Below, piece by piece: positions 22,401 through 34,466 of a stretch of DNA of 64,000 nucleotides. Location of the stretch: positions 199,578,001 to 199,642,000 of the forward strand of contig JBITNC010000001.1 of assembly GCA_050084985.1 (NCBI GenBank), read 5' to 3'. The position numbers and the translations under genes are program-made. Within the stretch, counting starts at the first letter, position 1. Every line of letters starts with the position of its first letter. The notes below the pieces were generated by a model, which had not been told where the DNA came from, made no database searches, and saw only the letters and a program-made list of their open reading frames with translations. The stretch comes from Nageia nagi. Taxonomy: Eukaryota; Pinophyta.

Positions 22401-22879
22401 TTATATTTGATAGGCTTGGTATCTTTAATAAATTCTATCATATGCTAAATTAAAAATTTATGAAAAACCTTTAGGTCATCATACAACCAAGCAATTACAT
22501 CAGCAAGAGCTCTGCACAACTAAATAATCTCTTTGATCTGATTAGAGTTGTTACATATGCCAATTTTTAAAAATTTTGTAGGAAGAATTTCATACTACTT
22601 ATGATTATCAAGGTTTATAATTATACCTTTTCTTCTTACCTAGTCATTTCTATCAAACAACCCTTCAAATGGGATCAAATCTCTAGGAATTATATTGTTG
22701 TTCAATCGGATTATATTTTGTTCTTAGAAGATGTTGACATCTTCTTCTCCTATTGCATGACACATAGACTACTATAGCCAAAATTGATTGATTTGAGCCT
22801 CATCTCTAAATAATTTCTAAAAGGAATCATTATCTATAATAGAAGGTCTAAAGATAAGTTGAAACCCCTTTTTCTAGAA

Positions 22880-23341
22880 TTAGTCATTGATGGGATCAAA
22901 ATTGGCTCCCATTTGAGCCAGTGCATTAACTTCATTGTTCAACCTCCTTGGAATGGATTGTATGTGCAGAGCTTCAAAATTTTTAAATAGATCCCACACT
23001 TTATTCTTATAAGAATTTAAATAATGATGTTTAAATAAATACTTGCTTGTGACTTGGTTTACAATCAACTTTGAGTCTCCTTTAATTTTCACATAGTGAA
23101 TCTGCATTTTAATTGCTTGCTCCAACCTGAGACAAAGGGCTTCATACTCATTTGCATTATTGGAGCACATCCATGTGAGACTATAGGAGAATTTATGAAT
23201 TTTTCCCATTGGATTAATTAGGATAATTCTAGTACCTGACCCATTTCTAGATCTGGCTCCATCAAAGAATATTTCCCAAACTTCACCTCTACTGAACTCT
23301 TTGATGATGAGCTTTGAGATGAAATGCTCTAGTTCCATCAA
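22880..23341 (-). pseudogene. Archaeal-type RNase H domain of element E, upstream of RT
   Basis: This 153-residue open frame contains the aRNH signature: FFDGARSRNGSG (first Asp), NNANEYEALCL (Glu), KGDSKLIVNQV (second Asp) and NNEVNALAQMG at the place of the last catalytic Asp, which is Asn here. The same type of domain occurs in element C at 47659-47910, where it follows RT and the usual RNase H. In E it lies before RT, between protease and RT. It would act on RNA-DNA hybrids. The frame is open across the whole domain, unusually well kept for this element. Confidence 0.82.
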
Positions 23342-23479
23342 ATAATAATTCTTGAACTACATTTCATAAATGGTGTTAAGCATATTCATAGACATGGGGT
23401 CTTTGGTTTAAATTTCTTCCAACAGCAGCTCACTCTCTTCTAACTCACTCAGGATTGCATTGATCTCTTCCTTCTTTCC

Positions 23480-23900
23480 TACATGAACATCAAAAAAACT
23501 TTTCATTATCCAACCTTACTCTCTTGTCCCCATAATGAATTAAATAATTAGTGTAATCCATTGCTAAATAACCCCCTATTTTTGCTATGAATTCTCTAAA
23601 TAGACATAACCCAAAAAGAGGAGGAAGTTCAACTACTACAATTTCTTGAGTGATAACCATGGAAGGACACTTATGTATCTTTAAAACTATATCCTTGATA
23701 ACTCTAATAGTTTTAATTAGGTTTGAGTCTAACTACAACACTCCTATCAATGTTCTAGTGAGAGGTAGCCCCATTACATCACATACTACTTTAGCCATGA
23801 TAGTAGTGGCTACTCTAGAATCAACTAGATAGTTATGTAGCACATACCCCTCAATCTCTAAAGTCATATAAAAAGTTGGTGGTTTATTTTTCCCCATCCT
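23480..23900 (-). pseudogene. Aspartic protease of element E (broken)
   Basis: Minus-strand reading from 23850: VLHNYLVDSRVATTIMAKVV (a D-S-x active site with Arg where Gly is expected), then DVMGLPLTRTLIGVL, TIRVIKDIVLKIHKCPSMVIT and IVVVELPPLFGLCLFREF. It is a retropepsin fold, broken by one stop after GVL and by the active-site change. Confidence 0.75.
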
Positions 23901-24099
23901 TAGATATTTTATGTCTCAAACAAATTCAACACCCTATCCATTCCTTCATTTAATGCTATAAGAGATGCCATTTGTAAATTGATTTTCCTAGGGATTTTTA
24001 AAGCATAAAATAAAGATATCTTTTAAGGGATTCTCTTTAATTCTTCCATAATATTGAAATCATGAATGACTGGAGGCTTACCTTCTTTGTCAGCAAACC

Positions 24100-25790
24100 T
24101 TTGTTGAAACTACTGAGTATCATCCCTTCTTTTATGCCTAGTGAATGAGGGGAACCTTAACTTCTATACCATTTGATCAGTGACTTCATCAACTTTAGGT
24201 ATCTATATAGCTTTTGAAACTAGAAATTTATGAGATGCAACCTCTTTTAGAAGTGTCATGTTTGTAGAACTAGAGGCTATACCAAGCTTCTTGGAGGATA
24301 TTGGATCATGACTTTTTGAATATTCAACTCTTTTATTTGGTATATTTAATACATGAGGCCTCTTTGCAGACCTTGTTTCTACAACAAAAACACCTACATT
24401 GGTTGGAGCAAAATTCATCAAATTTACATTTCAACTCATGTCATTAGCCATGCCAGGTAGAGGAATTCCTCCAATTTTAGACAAGTACTCTTGATATTGA
24501 TATATAGGGCAAGAATTTTGTTCATGAGTATCATTGCAAGCTAAACATAAGCCTACTATCTATCTGAAAGAAGAACCTTGATCTATAACTTTTACTAACA
24601 CATGTTGATTTTGAGCTTTTTTTATAGCTGGATATGGGAATCTCCTAGCATTATTTTTTCTACTCAAGAGGGTGATCTGGTTTGCCATGTTCCTACAAAA
24701 AACTTTCAATTCTTGTATCTTGATTTGAGAGGAAGCTATCTAATTTATCCCTAATCGATGTGGGGTTGATAGAGCTAGAGGAGCTCTTAGGGTAGGCAAG
24801 GCTAATGGGAATTATTAAGCCAATGAAAGAATACTAGCTAGAGGCAGGGCCATACAAATTGTTGAGGGTCTTATTGCCTAGTTTTGTAGTAACATTGGAA
24901 AGTATGACATTGGCATGCAACTAGGTAGTTTTTCCATTGAAATGAGATAAGTTTCAATAAATGTTGCTTGTCTATAGACCTTCAAAAAAGTGGTTACTCC
25001 AAAATTTTGAATTCCCAAAGAGAGATCTTGGGGAAAGGCTCTCAAATAATACATCAAAGCTTGATATTCCTAGAGCCTAACTAATACCAAAACCCTTTTC
25101 CAAGATTTCTAGAACCTAATATTAAAATTTGGAATATATCCTATTCATGTCTTTTGATAGAGGTGAACTAAGTTAGTAAGGAGAAGGGGTCTCCTACTTC
25201 ATTAAATTTTAGGATGAAAAGCTCTGCCAACTAAGCCTAGGAAGTTGTAAATCTACTAGCAAGACTTCTATACCAATCAAGAACCTTAGACTTGAAAGAT
25301 TGTGCTAGCAATCTTACCATGACATCTTCATGTTGTATATTATGGAGCTTAGCCAAATCGGCTACATCCACACAATGTTCATAGGATGTCTTCTCTATGG
25401 TGGTATCAATCTCAGGTAGAGTTTTAAATATGTTTACTAGGATATCATGCAATGTAGCTAGAGCCAAAGGTACCCCATTGTCCCATGTAGGATAGATATT
25501 TGGAGCAAGATTAGCCATTTTAGGAGGAGCAATACCAATTTCAAGGTTAAATGGTACTATTTTGTATAAAGATTCTAAAGTGTTGATACTACTCAAAGAT
25601 CTAGACTTGATCAGTGTCTTTCTTCTAGGAGTACCAAGTTCTTTAAAATCTAGGACCTTTTTAGCTATTTTGAATTTTGATCTTGTCCACATAAACTCTA
25701 ATAGCAACTAAAGAATTTAGATTTGAGAAGCAGTAATGAGAACTATAAATTTGCTTTAATACATACCATCAATATTGCTTCCAACAAAGT
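24100..25790 (-). pseudogene. Gag of element E (broken)
   Basis: 25707-25237 encodes a capsid-like domain ending VMVRLLAQSFKSKVLDWYRSL, which matches the conserved Retrotrans_gag pattern of leucines and a W. A zinc knuckle, CLACNDTHEQNSC, lies at about 24548-24510. 24421-24203 continues toward the protease. Several stops separate the blocks. Gag is the first coding region after the putative primer-binding site at the right LTR. Confidence 0.75.
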
Positions 25791-25810
25791 CACCAATGAA
25801 ATTTTTTGGG

Positions 25811-25827
25811 TCCCACCAAGCATGCCA
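25811..25827 (-). other. Putative primer-binding site of E
   Basis: Ten bases inside the right LTR the minus strand reads TGGCATGCTTGGTGGGA, a TGG-starting sequence in the correct position. I cannot assign the tRNA; it is not the initiator-Met site used by A, B and D. Confidence 0.4.
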
Positions 25828-25837
25828 AAAGATATAG

Positions 25838-27625
25838 TGTTGATGGAAATTGAGTAATATATACACTCTTAGGCAATTCAACCAAAGTATATCATGAATA
25901 GGCTAACATAGTAACTTGATCTTCGAAGTAGACTAGTTCCTTATCCAGTAGGTGTAAATGAAAAGAGCAAATAATAGGAAAGAAATGAAATAGGATAGAG
26001 TGTGAGAAATAAAACAAAAGAGATAGGGAGCAAGAGTAAAGCAAAAGGGGTAGATCACTAGTTCAGCATAGGCTTTCACATAGCATGAAACCTTAGCAAG
26101 AATCTAGTGTAGGAGCCATAGTGTAAGCTTTTATTCTCTTAATTATTCTTATGCTTTACTCTTCCATATAAGCAAACATAGTTATACTAACAACTTATTG
26201 TTATCATTTAGGAAATATCCATTACTTGCCACAATATAACCAAATTAAAAATAATAACACCAAGTGTTATACAAGAAAGTTCAAGATGGCAGTGTATAAC
26301 TAATAGAACAAAAGGTCTTCAAAAATAAATACAAGGGGCAACACTAGGGATTCCAACCTATTTTTCCTATATTTGACTAAATTTATATTAAGCTAGAGCA
26401 ATTATAGAAAGATTGAAACAAAATAGTTACAAAATGGTCCAAACATTTTGGCCTTCTTTTAATCATTAGCTAACTATGCCTGCCACATGGCATTTTATTT
26501 CTAAAACCTGAAAGGTCTAAAACTATAACTACCTCTAAATTATGATGGGCATGCTTCCTAAGTGCTATTTGAACTTGTATCACAATTATGAAAGGTTCTC
26601 TAACTAATTACGGTGATTTTGAAGTTCTTCATATTCCAATGGTTATTTTGAAGCCTTCTCAATCTTTGGCACATGTTTTAGATTTCTTTGGTGAAGTTTT
26701 TCTTAGTTGGAGATTCCTTTGTTACATCTAACATCATTGGTTTTCAAACCATCTAATTTGAAAGTTCTTTTTATTTTTATTGATGTCACTTCCTTCTTAT
26801 GCCTTTGTAAGGTGAAGCAAATAACTATAGAAGATTTTCATCTTACTTGTGATGTCATCCTTCTCTAGACCCATTCTTTTGGCCAAAATGGCTTCACTTT
26901 ACTTTACTAATGTTACATTCTTTCATGCTCTGGAATCAATTAACTTAGCCACCATGAAAATTTTAACACTACTTGCTAACATCATTACTCTCAAGGTTTG
27001 ATTTTAGATGAGCCTCTATTCTGCTAACATCACTCCCTTTTTATGTCCTAGAACACTTAGCCATTGCAAAACTTTTATCATTACTAGTTGACATCACTAC
27101 TCTTGAGGTCTGATTTTAGATGAGCCTCTATTCTACTAACATCATTTCCTTTTATGCCCTAGAACATTTAACAATTATAGAACTTTTATCATTACCTACT
27201 GATGTCATTACTATTGGGGTTTGGTTTTATATGAGCCTCTATTCTGCTAACATCACTTCCTTTTATGCCTTGAAACACTTAGCTATTGTGAAACTTTTAG
27301 AATTACCTATTGATGTCACTACTCCTGAGATTCAATTTTAGATGAGCTTCTACTCTGCTAACATCACTTCCTTTTATGCCCTAAAACACTTAGCTATCAT
27401 GGAAATTTTAGCATTACCTACTAATGTCACTACTCTTGGGGTTTGATTTTATATGAGCTTCTACTCTATTGACATCACTTCCTTTTATGTCCTAGAAATT
27501 GCTATAATCAGTGCATTTTCTCATCAAAACTATTTGAAAGCTTGCTGAAACACACTTCTTTTAGACAAGTAAGGATAATATGTGCTAGGAAGCCACTACT
27601 GTGTTGGGCTATGTATGCATATACA
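25838..27625 (-). repeat. 5' LTR of element E (right copy)
   Basis: 1788 bp, starting TGTTGATGG and ending TATACA in plus orientation. Tandem ~111-bp subrepeats occupy about 26930-27490. The 73-residue frame at 27120-27341 shows the periodicity as MSLYSTNIISFYALEHL... repeated as MSLYSANITSFYALKHL and is not a gene. Confidence 0.92.
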
Positions 27626-28460
27626 GTATCCTTCCACATTTTGTATACATGTATTATGGATTTGTTTTTTAAACCCACTTTTCATGTTGTTAAACAATTC
27701 CCTGGAATTATGTATTCTTCCATATTTTGCATACATATATTAGGATTTTTTAAAAAAAACCCATTTTCAATCTTATCAAATAATTCTTGGGCCATATGTA
27801 TTCTTTCATATTTTGCATAAATATCTTAGGAACTTTGTAGAAAACCTAACCTTGTCTATATCCTATAATTATTGTGGATCATGAAACTATATTTGCATTA
27901 GGCATCTTGTCAAATAATTCCATGGCCTTGTATATTCTTCCATGTTTTGCATATATGTCTTAGGGATTTATTTAGAAAAACCATTTTGTGTGTATTATGT
28001 AATCATTATAAACCATGAAACTATGTTTGTATCATGCATCTTATCAAACAATTCATGGTCTTATGTATTCTTCCACATTTTGCAGTCCATGAAACTATGT
28101 ATTTTACCACATTTTTAGAAAATCCATTTTATGCATATCTTGTCACTATTGTAGTCCATGAAACTGTGTTTGCATCATAGCATACATAACTAAGAAGGTA
28201 AATAATGCATTTATGATGATTCATCATAGGAATAATGAAATAAGAGTCACTCATGCTATTAAAGTATTTACAACCCTCATCCACTAGACCTGCATGGTTC
28301 CATGTAAGAAAAACACATACAAATGTTATGTTATCAGGTTTGGTTCCTAGGTGCTTCATAAAATCAAAGAAATCATGCATCTTGTCAAATAATTTCCATT
28401 TTATCAAGACTCTAGTTCTGGTTTTTATTATTAGTGGTAATCACATTAACAAAATATAAA
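27626..28460 (-). repeat. PPR-derived tandem array, right half of E target
   Basis: Starts with the GTATC duplication and continues cttccacattttg, the continuation of the array cut at 14104. Units of catcttgtcaaataattc and attcttccatattttgcatac repeat about every 90-120 bp, shorter than in the left half. At 28129-28407 the minus strand reads FFDFMKHLGTKPDNITFVCVF and HAGLVDEGCKYFNSMS, an S-motif PPR block. Confidence 0.7.
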
Positions 28461-28885
28461 CTAAAACATAGTCATGATAAAAGAGTGATTCAAAAGGTTT
28501 ATGCAAAACCATGCTTGTAATACTTTTCCAACATAAAAAAGCCATGTGGTTCCCAAGTGGATATCATGTTGTATACATAAAATGATGAGATGAAAATAAT
28601 GAAAAATATTATGGGTTCCTTAATTTCCTAACCTTTACCATAACTTTTTTATAAATAAATTATGACATGTCATATGAAATGATTTAAATACACCATAGAA
28701 TGTGTTTACTTGATGCTTGTAAATTAAATGTTGTGGTAGCACTATTGTAAAGCATATTTGAATCATTTAAATTTTTAGCATTGAAATTATAGAGAATATA
28801 TGAATCATTTGAGAATAATTATGAAATGATACATCCTATGAATAATGCAATAAGAGTCAATCATGTTATTTAAGTATATACAACC
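28461..28885. other. AT-rich spacer with small PPR scraps
   Basis: No gene. 28700-28740 on the plus strand resembles the CLHACKLNVV text of the PPR E motif, in opposite orientation to its neighbours. The rest is aatgatttaaat-type repeat. Confidence 0.4.
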
Positions 28886-30330
28886 ATGAATTGTATATTA
28901 TCCAATCATTACATTCCATCAAACTATGTTTTCATCATTCATCTTATCAAACAATTTTTGGGCCTTATATATTCTTCTATATTTTGTATACATGCCTATA
29001 AGGGAATTAAAAACCACAACATTCGATGCAAAACCATTTTCAACCACTCTTTTATGGATTTCAATACCTTCTTCTAGAGCTCCCATGGTGGAACATGTTG
29101 GAAGAATGGTGGAAAAGCTTACATAGTTGGGATTTACATATGATAATTGCATATTCTTAAAAGTCTCCAAAGCCTTTTCAAAGAACCCATTTTATTCATA
29201 TCCACAAGATCATTGCATTCCATGAAACTATATTTGCATCATGCATCTTGTCAAACAATTCTTAAGCATACATTTTGTTAACTAATTCTTAGGCTTTGTG
29301 TATTCATCCACATTTTGCATACATGCCTATAAGAGAATTTAAAACAAAAAAATTCAATGTAAAACCATTTTTTACTATTGTTTGATGGATTTACATACCT
29401 TTTTCTAGAGATTCCATTGTGTCACATGTTGAAAGAATGTTAGCAAAGGTTACAAAGTTTGGCTTTACATCTAACAATTCCATCTATGCAAAATTCTCTA
29501 TATCCTTTTCAAAAAATTCTCATTGCATTTCATTAGACTATATTTGCATCATGCATCTTGTCAAACAATTCTTAGGCCTTATGTATTCTTCCATATTTTG
29601 CATACATGCATATCAGGGCATTCACAACCATAACATTCAATGTTAAACCATTTTCAACTACTCTTTGATGAATATATATACCTTATTTTAGAGCTCCCAC
29701 GATGTTACATGTTGGAGAAATTCTGAAAAAAGTTACAAATTTTATCTTTAGATATGACAATTGTATCTTATTAAAAGTCTCTATAGCCTTTTCAGAAAAC
29801 CCATTTTGTGCATATCCTCAAGATAATTTCATTCCATGAAACTGAGTCTAGATCATGCATATTGTTAAACAAATATTGGGCCTTGTGTATTCATACATAT
29901 TTTGCATACATTCTTATTAGGAAATTCACAATCATAAGATTCAATACAAAATAATTTTCAACTACTCTTTGATAAATGTCCATACCATCTTCTAGAGCTC
30001 CCATGGTGGCACATGCTGGAAGAATGTTGGAAAAGGATATAGAGTGTGGCTTTACATTTGATAATTCCATCTATGTAAAATTCTCTACATCCTTTTCAAA
30101 AAAACTCATTTTTTCAAATCCCCAAGATTATTGCATTTCATGAAATTGTGACTATATCATGCATATTTCTAAATAATTCTTGATCCTTATGTATTCTTCC
30201 ATATTTTGCATATATACCTATTAGGGTATTCAAAACCACAACATTTAATACAAAATCATTTTCAAATACTCTTTGATGGATGTACATACCTTCTTCTATA
30301 AATCCCATCACTAAACCAAAAAAAGGCCTT
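28886..30330 (-). pseudogene. PPR pseudogene array, ~300-bp triplet units
   Basis: Minus-strand PLS-type PPR motifs in several tandem copies. 29170-28919 reads METFKNMQL...NPNYVSFSTILPTCSTMGALEEGIEIHKRVVENGFASNVVVFNSLIGMYTKYRRIYKAQKLFDKM. The anchor gctcccatggtgg recurs near 29080, 29410 (changed), 29692 and 29995. The spacing of about 280-330 bp equals one P-L-S triplet of ~101 residues. 30371-30138 is the most upstream unit. Stops and small indels lie in each unit, and there is no start or targeting peptide, so this is a decayed fragment of a PPR gene or its duplicates. Confidence 0.75.
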
Positions 30331-30445
30331 TGGCGATGGTTAATTTGAGACATCTTTTCAAGGGAAGGCATAAGCCACCATAATACGTGGTTTTCGTCTG
30401 GAACCTTATGTAGGCTATTTCATTTTCAAGGGGGTATAACTAGGA
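30318..30445. repeat. Dispersed cassette, copy 2
   Basis: aaaaaggcctttggcgatgg through tttcattttcaagggggta matches 7770-8010 in order but lacks about 100 bp from its middle. It again lies at the edge of a PPR array. Confidence 0.5.
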
Positions 30446-30506
30446 CTATTGTGGCATTTAAAAAGAGAGACTAATACAACTACACCAATTCATAACATAG
30501 GGTGGA

Positions 30507-31650
30507 TGTAATATCCCCATTTTTTAGGTGTTTTCCCCATTTCACCTCTAATAAATGGGAATATTAATTTAGGAGCATTTTTGTTCATTTTTCTATAATT
30601 TGACCAAAATGATGTAAATTCCACTTAGAGACTTAATAAAGCTCTAATTATGGAATAAATGGACCTTTTATTTATTTATTTATTTTTAGGTAATTGATAA
30701 AATACCAATAATGTTGCATTTAGAATACCAAGGCCATTATAATTGTATTAGTCTCATTAAACAAGGCATTGGATGTTTTAGCATTGATAATTGTAGTATT
30801 GGTATTAAATGTATCTCTAGTAATTAGTACTCCACTCTTTGAGGTAGAGCATCCCCCTAGGTGATTGATCTAACTATGAGATCATTTGGATCTCCAAGGA
30901 TGTATGTGGCACTTCAAACTAGGTGTTGGAAATCTCAAGGCAATTAAATGGCTCTAGAGCATGGACATTGGAAATGAGAGCATCCCAAGATTCCATTTTG
31001 GTCTTCTTTGATACATGGGTTAATGGCATTGATCATAAGGTGTTCCATTATTACTCCCTCGATGTTGGCATTACTGGCCCTCAAATGTTATTTCTTTTAT
31101 CTCAAGGCTCCCTATATTAGATGTTGCATACATGAGCACATGAATCACATATCTCTAGCATCATATCATCTTAATGTAAGATTAGAATATGATCACCCTC
31201 ACCTATAAAAGGAGAACTTATAGCCATTATGAGATATGCTAAATTTGATATTAAACCCTTTATTTTGGATTGAGTGGAGACTTTATCTTTATGATTTGTG
31301 GGTCAACCTGTAATTGAGGTATTGAGGGGATAGGAGGATACCCTTGAAATTACTCTAGATATCTCAAGAGGAAATTTGTTGGTTCCATCACAATTGATCT
31401 AAAGGAGACATGGTATTGCCTCATTGAATCTAGGATTGGTGAGGACCTAGAACCATCTAAAATAAACCTATTAGATATAGTCCTAGTATAAATTCCTCAC
31501 ATTGACAAAAATATTGTAATTATGCTTTTACCATTATTATATCATTACAATTATATTTTTTCTATCTCAAATCGCTATATATCTCTTTGTGCTTTAATGT
31601 TGGATTTTGGAGTGATATTTGTATTGTTAATTTTGTATTTTTACTCCCTA
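30507..31650 (+). repeat. 5' LTR of element F
   Basis: Starts TGTAATATCCCC. It is collinear with 35526-36680 through ttgttaatttt(g)tattttt. The inner end is approximate because the last bases diverge. Confidence 0.8.
31204..31211 (+). promoter_or_regulatory. LTR TATA box, element F
   Basis: TATAAAAG in the context accTATAAAAGgagaac. The right LTR has TATAAATG at the same place (36235-36242). This is the likely U3 promoter. Confidence 0.55.
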
Positions 31651-34040
31651 AATGATTCATTTTTTCTGAAAGCATATTTTCATAGCATAAAATCTATTTT
31701 TCTTTCTTATTGTAACATTGGGTTTTTGATATATTTATTGCATGTTCAAAGTGATAAATTACCAATATAGCTAGTCATTGGAATTTCTTGCATATTTTGA
31801 GCTTGATTGGATAATTAGAGGCTTAAAGCCAAATGTCCCTCTCCTAGGGCACATTTGAGGAGTGAGCCCTAGAATAGCTCATCACAATGGTATTCCTTGA
31901 TTCTACCATCTTGTTTGGAACTAAGGGCATCATTCATAAAGGGTTTTTGAGTTGGAACCAAAGAAATATTAAAGATTGGGATACCCACATCATAGTGGTA
32001 TCACACATAAAGGATTTGTTGAGTGAAGTTGGAGATCTTATCATTGCTATTGGGTAAGATATGAGAAGTTGTTACTAAAGGAGATTGTTAGAGGAGTTCA
32101 AGAAGACTAAAAGAGACTCATTATGATATTCTATTGGATCACATTACTATTTACGAAGAGTTTTTGATATCCTACTTAAGAGTTGAGTTGACCTAGTATT
32201 ACAATGGTCATTTTGAGGGAGTTTTTAGAGGATCTAGATGCTTAAAGCAAGTTGTTGGAGATCTTGGAGCCTTATCTCATCCTTCTGGCATGTTGTTGGG
32301 TATCTCTTGGCCCTAATTTCAAATTCTAAAGCTTTTAGGATTTGCATACAACTTGAAAATGTATATTTTTGAAAAAAAAAAATCATTTTTATTTCAAGTT
32401 GAAGTTTATTCTTGATTTATTTTTGAGTTTGAGGGAGGAATAAAGGTTGTTTGGAGAGTTTGAGCTCATATGGAGCTAGACATTACTTTTGGTAGCTATG
32501 TTGTAGCTCATTCAATACTTTGAGGTTCTTATAGGGAGTACATTGGTATTATGAAGGTAGTTTTATGCTTAAATTTGCATTCCCAACCTACTTGAAGCTA
32601 GATGTTGCATTTTTTAGGAGGTTTTAGTGCTTGCAGTTGCATTTTGAGACCATATGAGGTTAATCATTGCATTTTTCAATCACTAGAAGGTGGATGTTAC
32701 ATCATTAAGGGAATTTCCAAGCTTAACTTTACATTTTGAGCTCTTTAGGAGGCATACATTAGTGATTTGAGTGCTTTTTAGAGGTTGATTTTATATTTCA
32801 AACCCACCATAAGGAGTATGTTGACCAATTAGGAGCATTTTGAGACTTCTAATATGTTTTAAGGTAATTTCTAGGTGGATGTTAGTACCTTAGATGAATT
32901 TTGAGGTCAATTCTACTTTTCAAGATCCCTTGAGGCCAAATGTTAGCATATTGAAGTAGTTTCAAAGGATCTTTCTACATTTTAAGGATTTTGTAAGCTA
33001 TACTTTACCATTTTGAGGGTATTATCAAATATTAATTTGCATTTTGAAGCTATCATAAAGTGGACATTAACATACTAAAGAGGATTCTTGAGCTCGACCT
33101 ACATTTTCAGATCATTCTGAGGCAAGCATGAAATTTTGAGGCATATTTTGGAGGTAGATTATCTTTTTGAAGATATTTTGGGTCAAACATTGGGATTTTG
33201 GAAGATTTATTGGACTTGTTGCTATATTTCAAGTCACTATAGGTTAGATGTTGAGCTATTTGAGGGTGTTTCAAAACCTTTGTTGCATTTTAAGGATACC
33301 TGAAGTGGGACATTAGCTTGCTAAGTATAATTAGGTTTTTGAGCTACATCATAAGTGTCATTACTTGTAAGTATCAACTCATTTCCATTATGGAAGATAA
33401 GTATTGATAATTTTGCAAGGTTTTTGGACATACTAGCCATTATTTTCTAGAAAATTTTGGGCTATGAGTCACTATAGGGAGGTCATTGAAAAATAGGGGA
33501 GAATATTTACTAATATTAATAAAATTTCATGATGGTATATGCACCATGGAATCTTGATAAGGATATGTTGGTGTTATTTTGCTATTATGATCAAAATCTA
33601 AGGCTAGTAGTGAGACAATGAGAGTGTAGGAAGCTCTATTTGCTGTGAGCTTGCAAAAATTCATTCCTTAGAGGTGAATGATTAGTATCTTGGCCAAATT
33701 TTAAAATTTAAAATTAACTTAGCATTATCCAACTTATGCATGTGGATGTTGAGCTTCAAGGAGATACATCCAAACTCATACTTTGTTCTTTGGGCCCATA
33801 ACCTATAGGTTCAAGATTTTTTTAGCTCATTCCATCATGACCAAAATTCTAGGTTTGAGTAATTTGAGTATTTCATATTTATATTATTTATGAATAAGAG
33901 AAATAAGGAGAAAAGATAAAAATATTTTGTTTTATTTTTGGAGTAATAAGTAGATAAAGGCACAAATAATTATTTGGAAAAAAAGATTAAAATATTTTAA
34001 GGTTACCAGAAGTTTTATTTTGGCAAGCAAAAATTAAGCA
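31651..34040. repeat. F internal leader with degenerate ~80-100-bp repeats
   Basis: From about 32200 to 33400 the phrases gcattttgag, gaggtggatgtt and atttcaag return every 80-100 bp with heavy divergence. No open frame longer than 60 codons. 31651-32200 and 33400-34040 hold nothing recognisable. Confidence 0.5.
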
Positions 34041-34466
34041 AGTGTAAACCCTACTTAGCACCATGGCTGATTGGAGCAAGGAAACAAATAAAAAAATAGA
34101 AAGGTGCTATATTTATGCACCCATATGATTTCTCATATAAGGAAAGATCCACTAGATGAGTAATTAAATGGATATGAAAATAGATATAAAAAATATAAGA
34201 AGGTACCAAATTTGAAAAATATTTATGGATATCACAAGATAAATCGATTTGATGGAGATGGTATCACAAGAACACAAGGAAAGGGAAATATCAAAATCAT
34301 AAGAAATTTTCAACCAAACCAAAGAAAGAGAGATACCTTTTGCTAGATAATCTTTCCATCTAAAGACAAAGGAAGAAAATTATCTATTTTAACCAATTGG
34401 GGTGACATGGATCCAACTGAGTGGGAAGACAATTTGATGGTCACCTAGCCATAGGAATGAGAGGAA

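Larger units (their letters stand above)
14110..27625 (-). mobile_element. Element E: 13.5-kb Tat/Athila-type Ty3/gypsy element
   Basis: LTRs at 14110-15902 and 25838-27625 flank an internal region that reads on the minus strand: gag, protease, archaeal-type RNase H, reverse transcriptase, RNase H, integrase, then ~3.9 kb of additional coding-like sequence. A perfect 5-bp target duplication, GTATC, occurs at 14105-14109 and 27626-27630. The target was the PPR-derived array. The LTR ends are TG (mutated to TA in the left copy) and TATACA. All domains carry stops, so the copy is dead. The long LTRs, extra 3' region and second RNase H place it near the Tat/Athila (non-chromovirus) group; exact lineage needs an RT phylogeny. 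Confidence 0.92.

Noticed and set aside
27120-27341. 73-residue open frame with two similar halves
   Set aside because: It is the ~111-bp LTR subrepeat of element E read in frame, and the frame is not kept in the other LTR.
28919-30371. A functional PPR gene
   Set aside because: The motifs are broken by stops and indels, and there is no start, targeting peptide or complete C-terminus.
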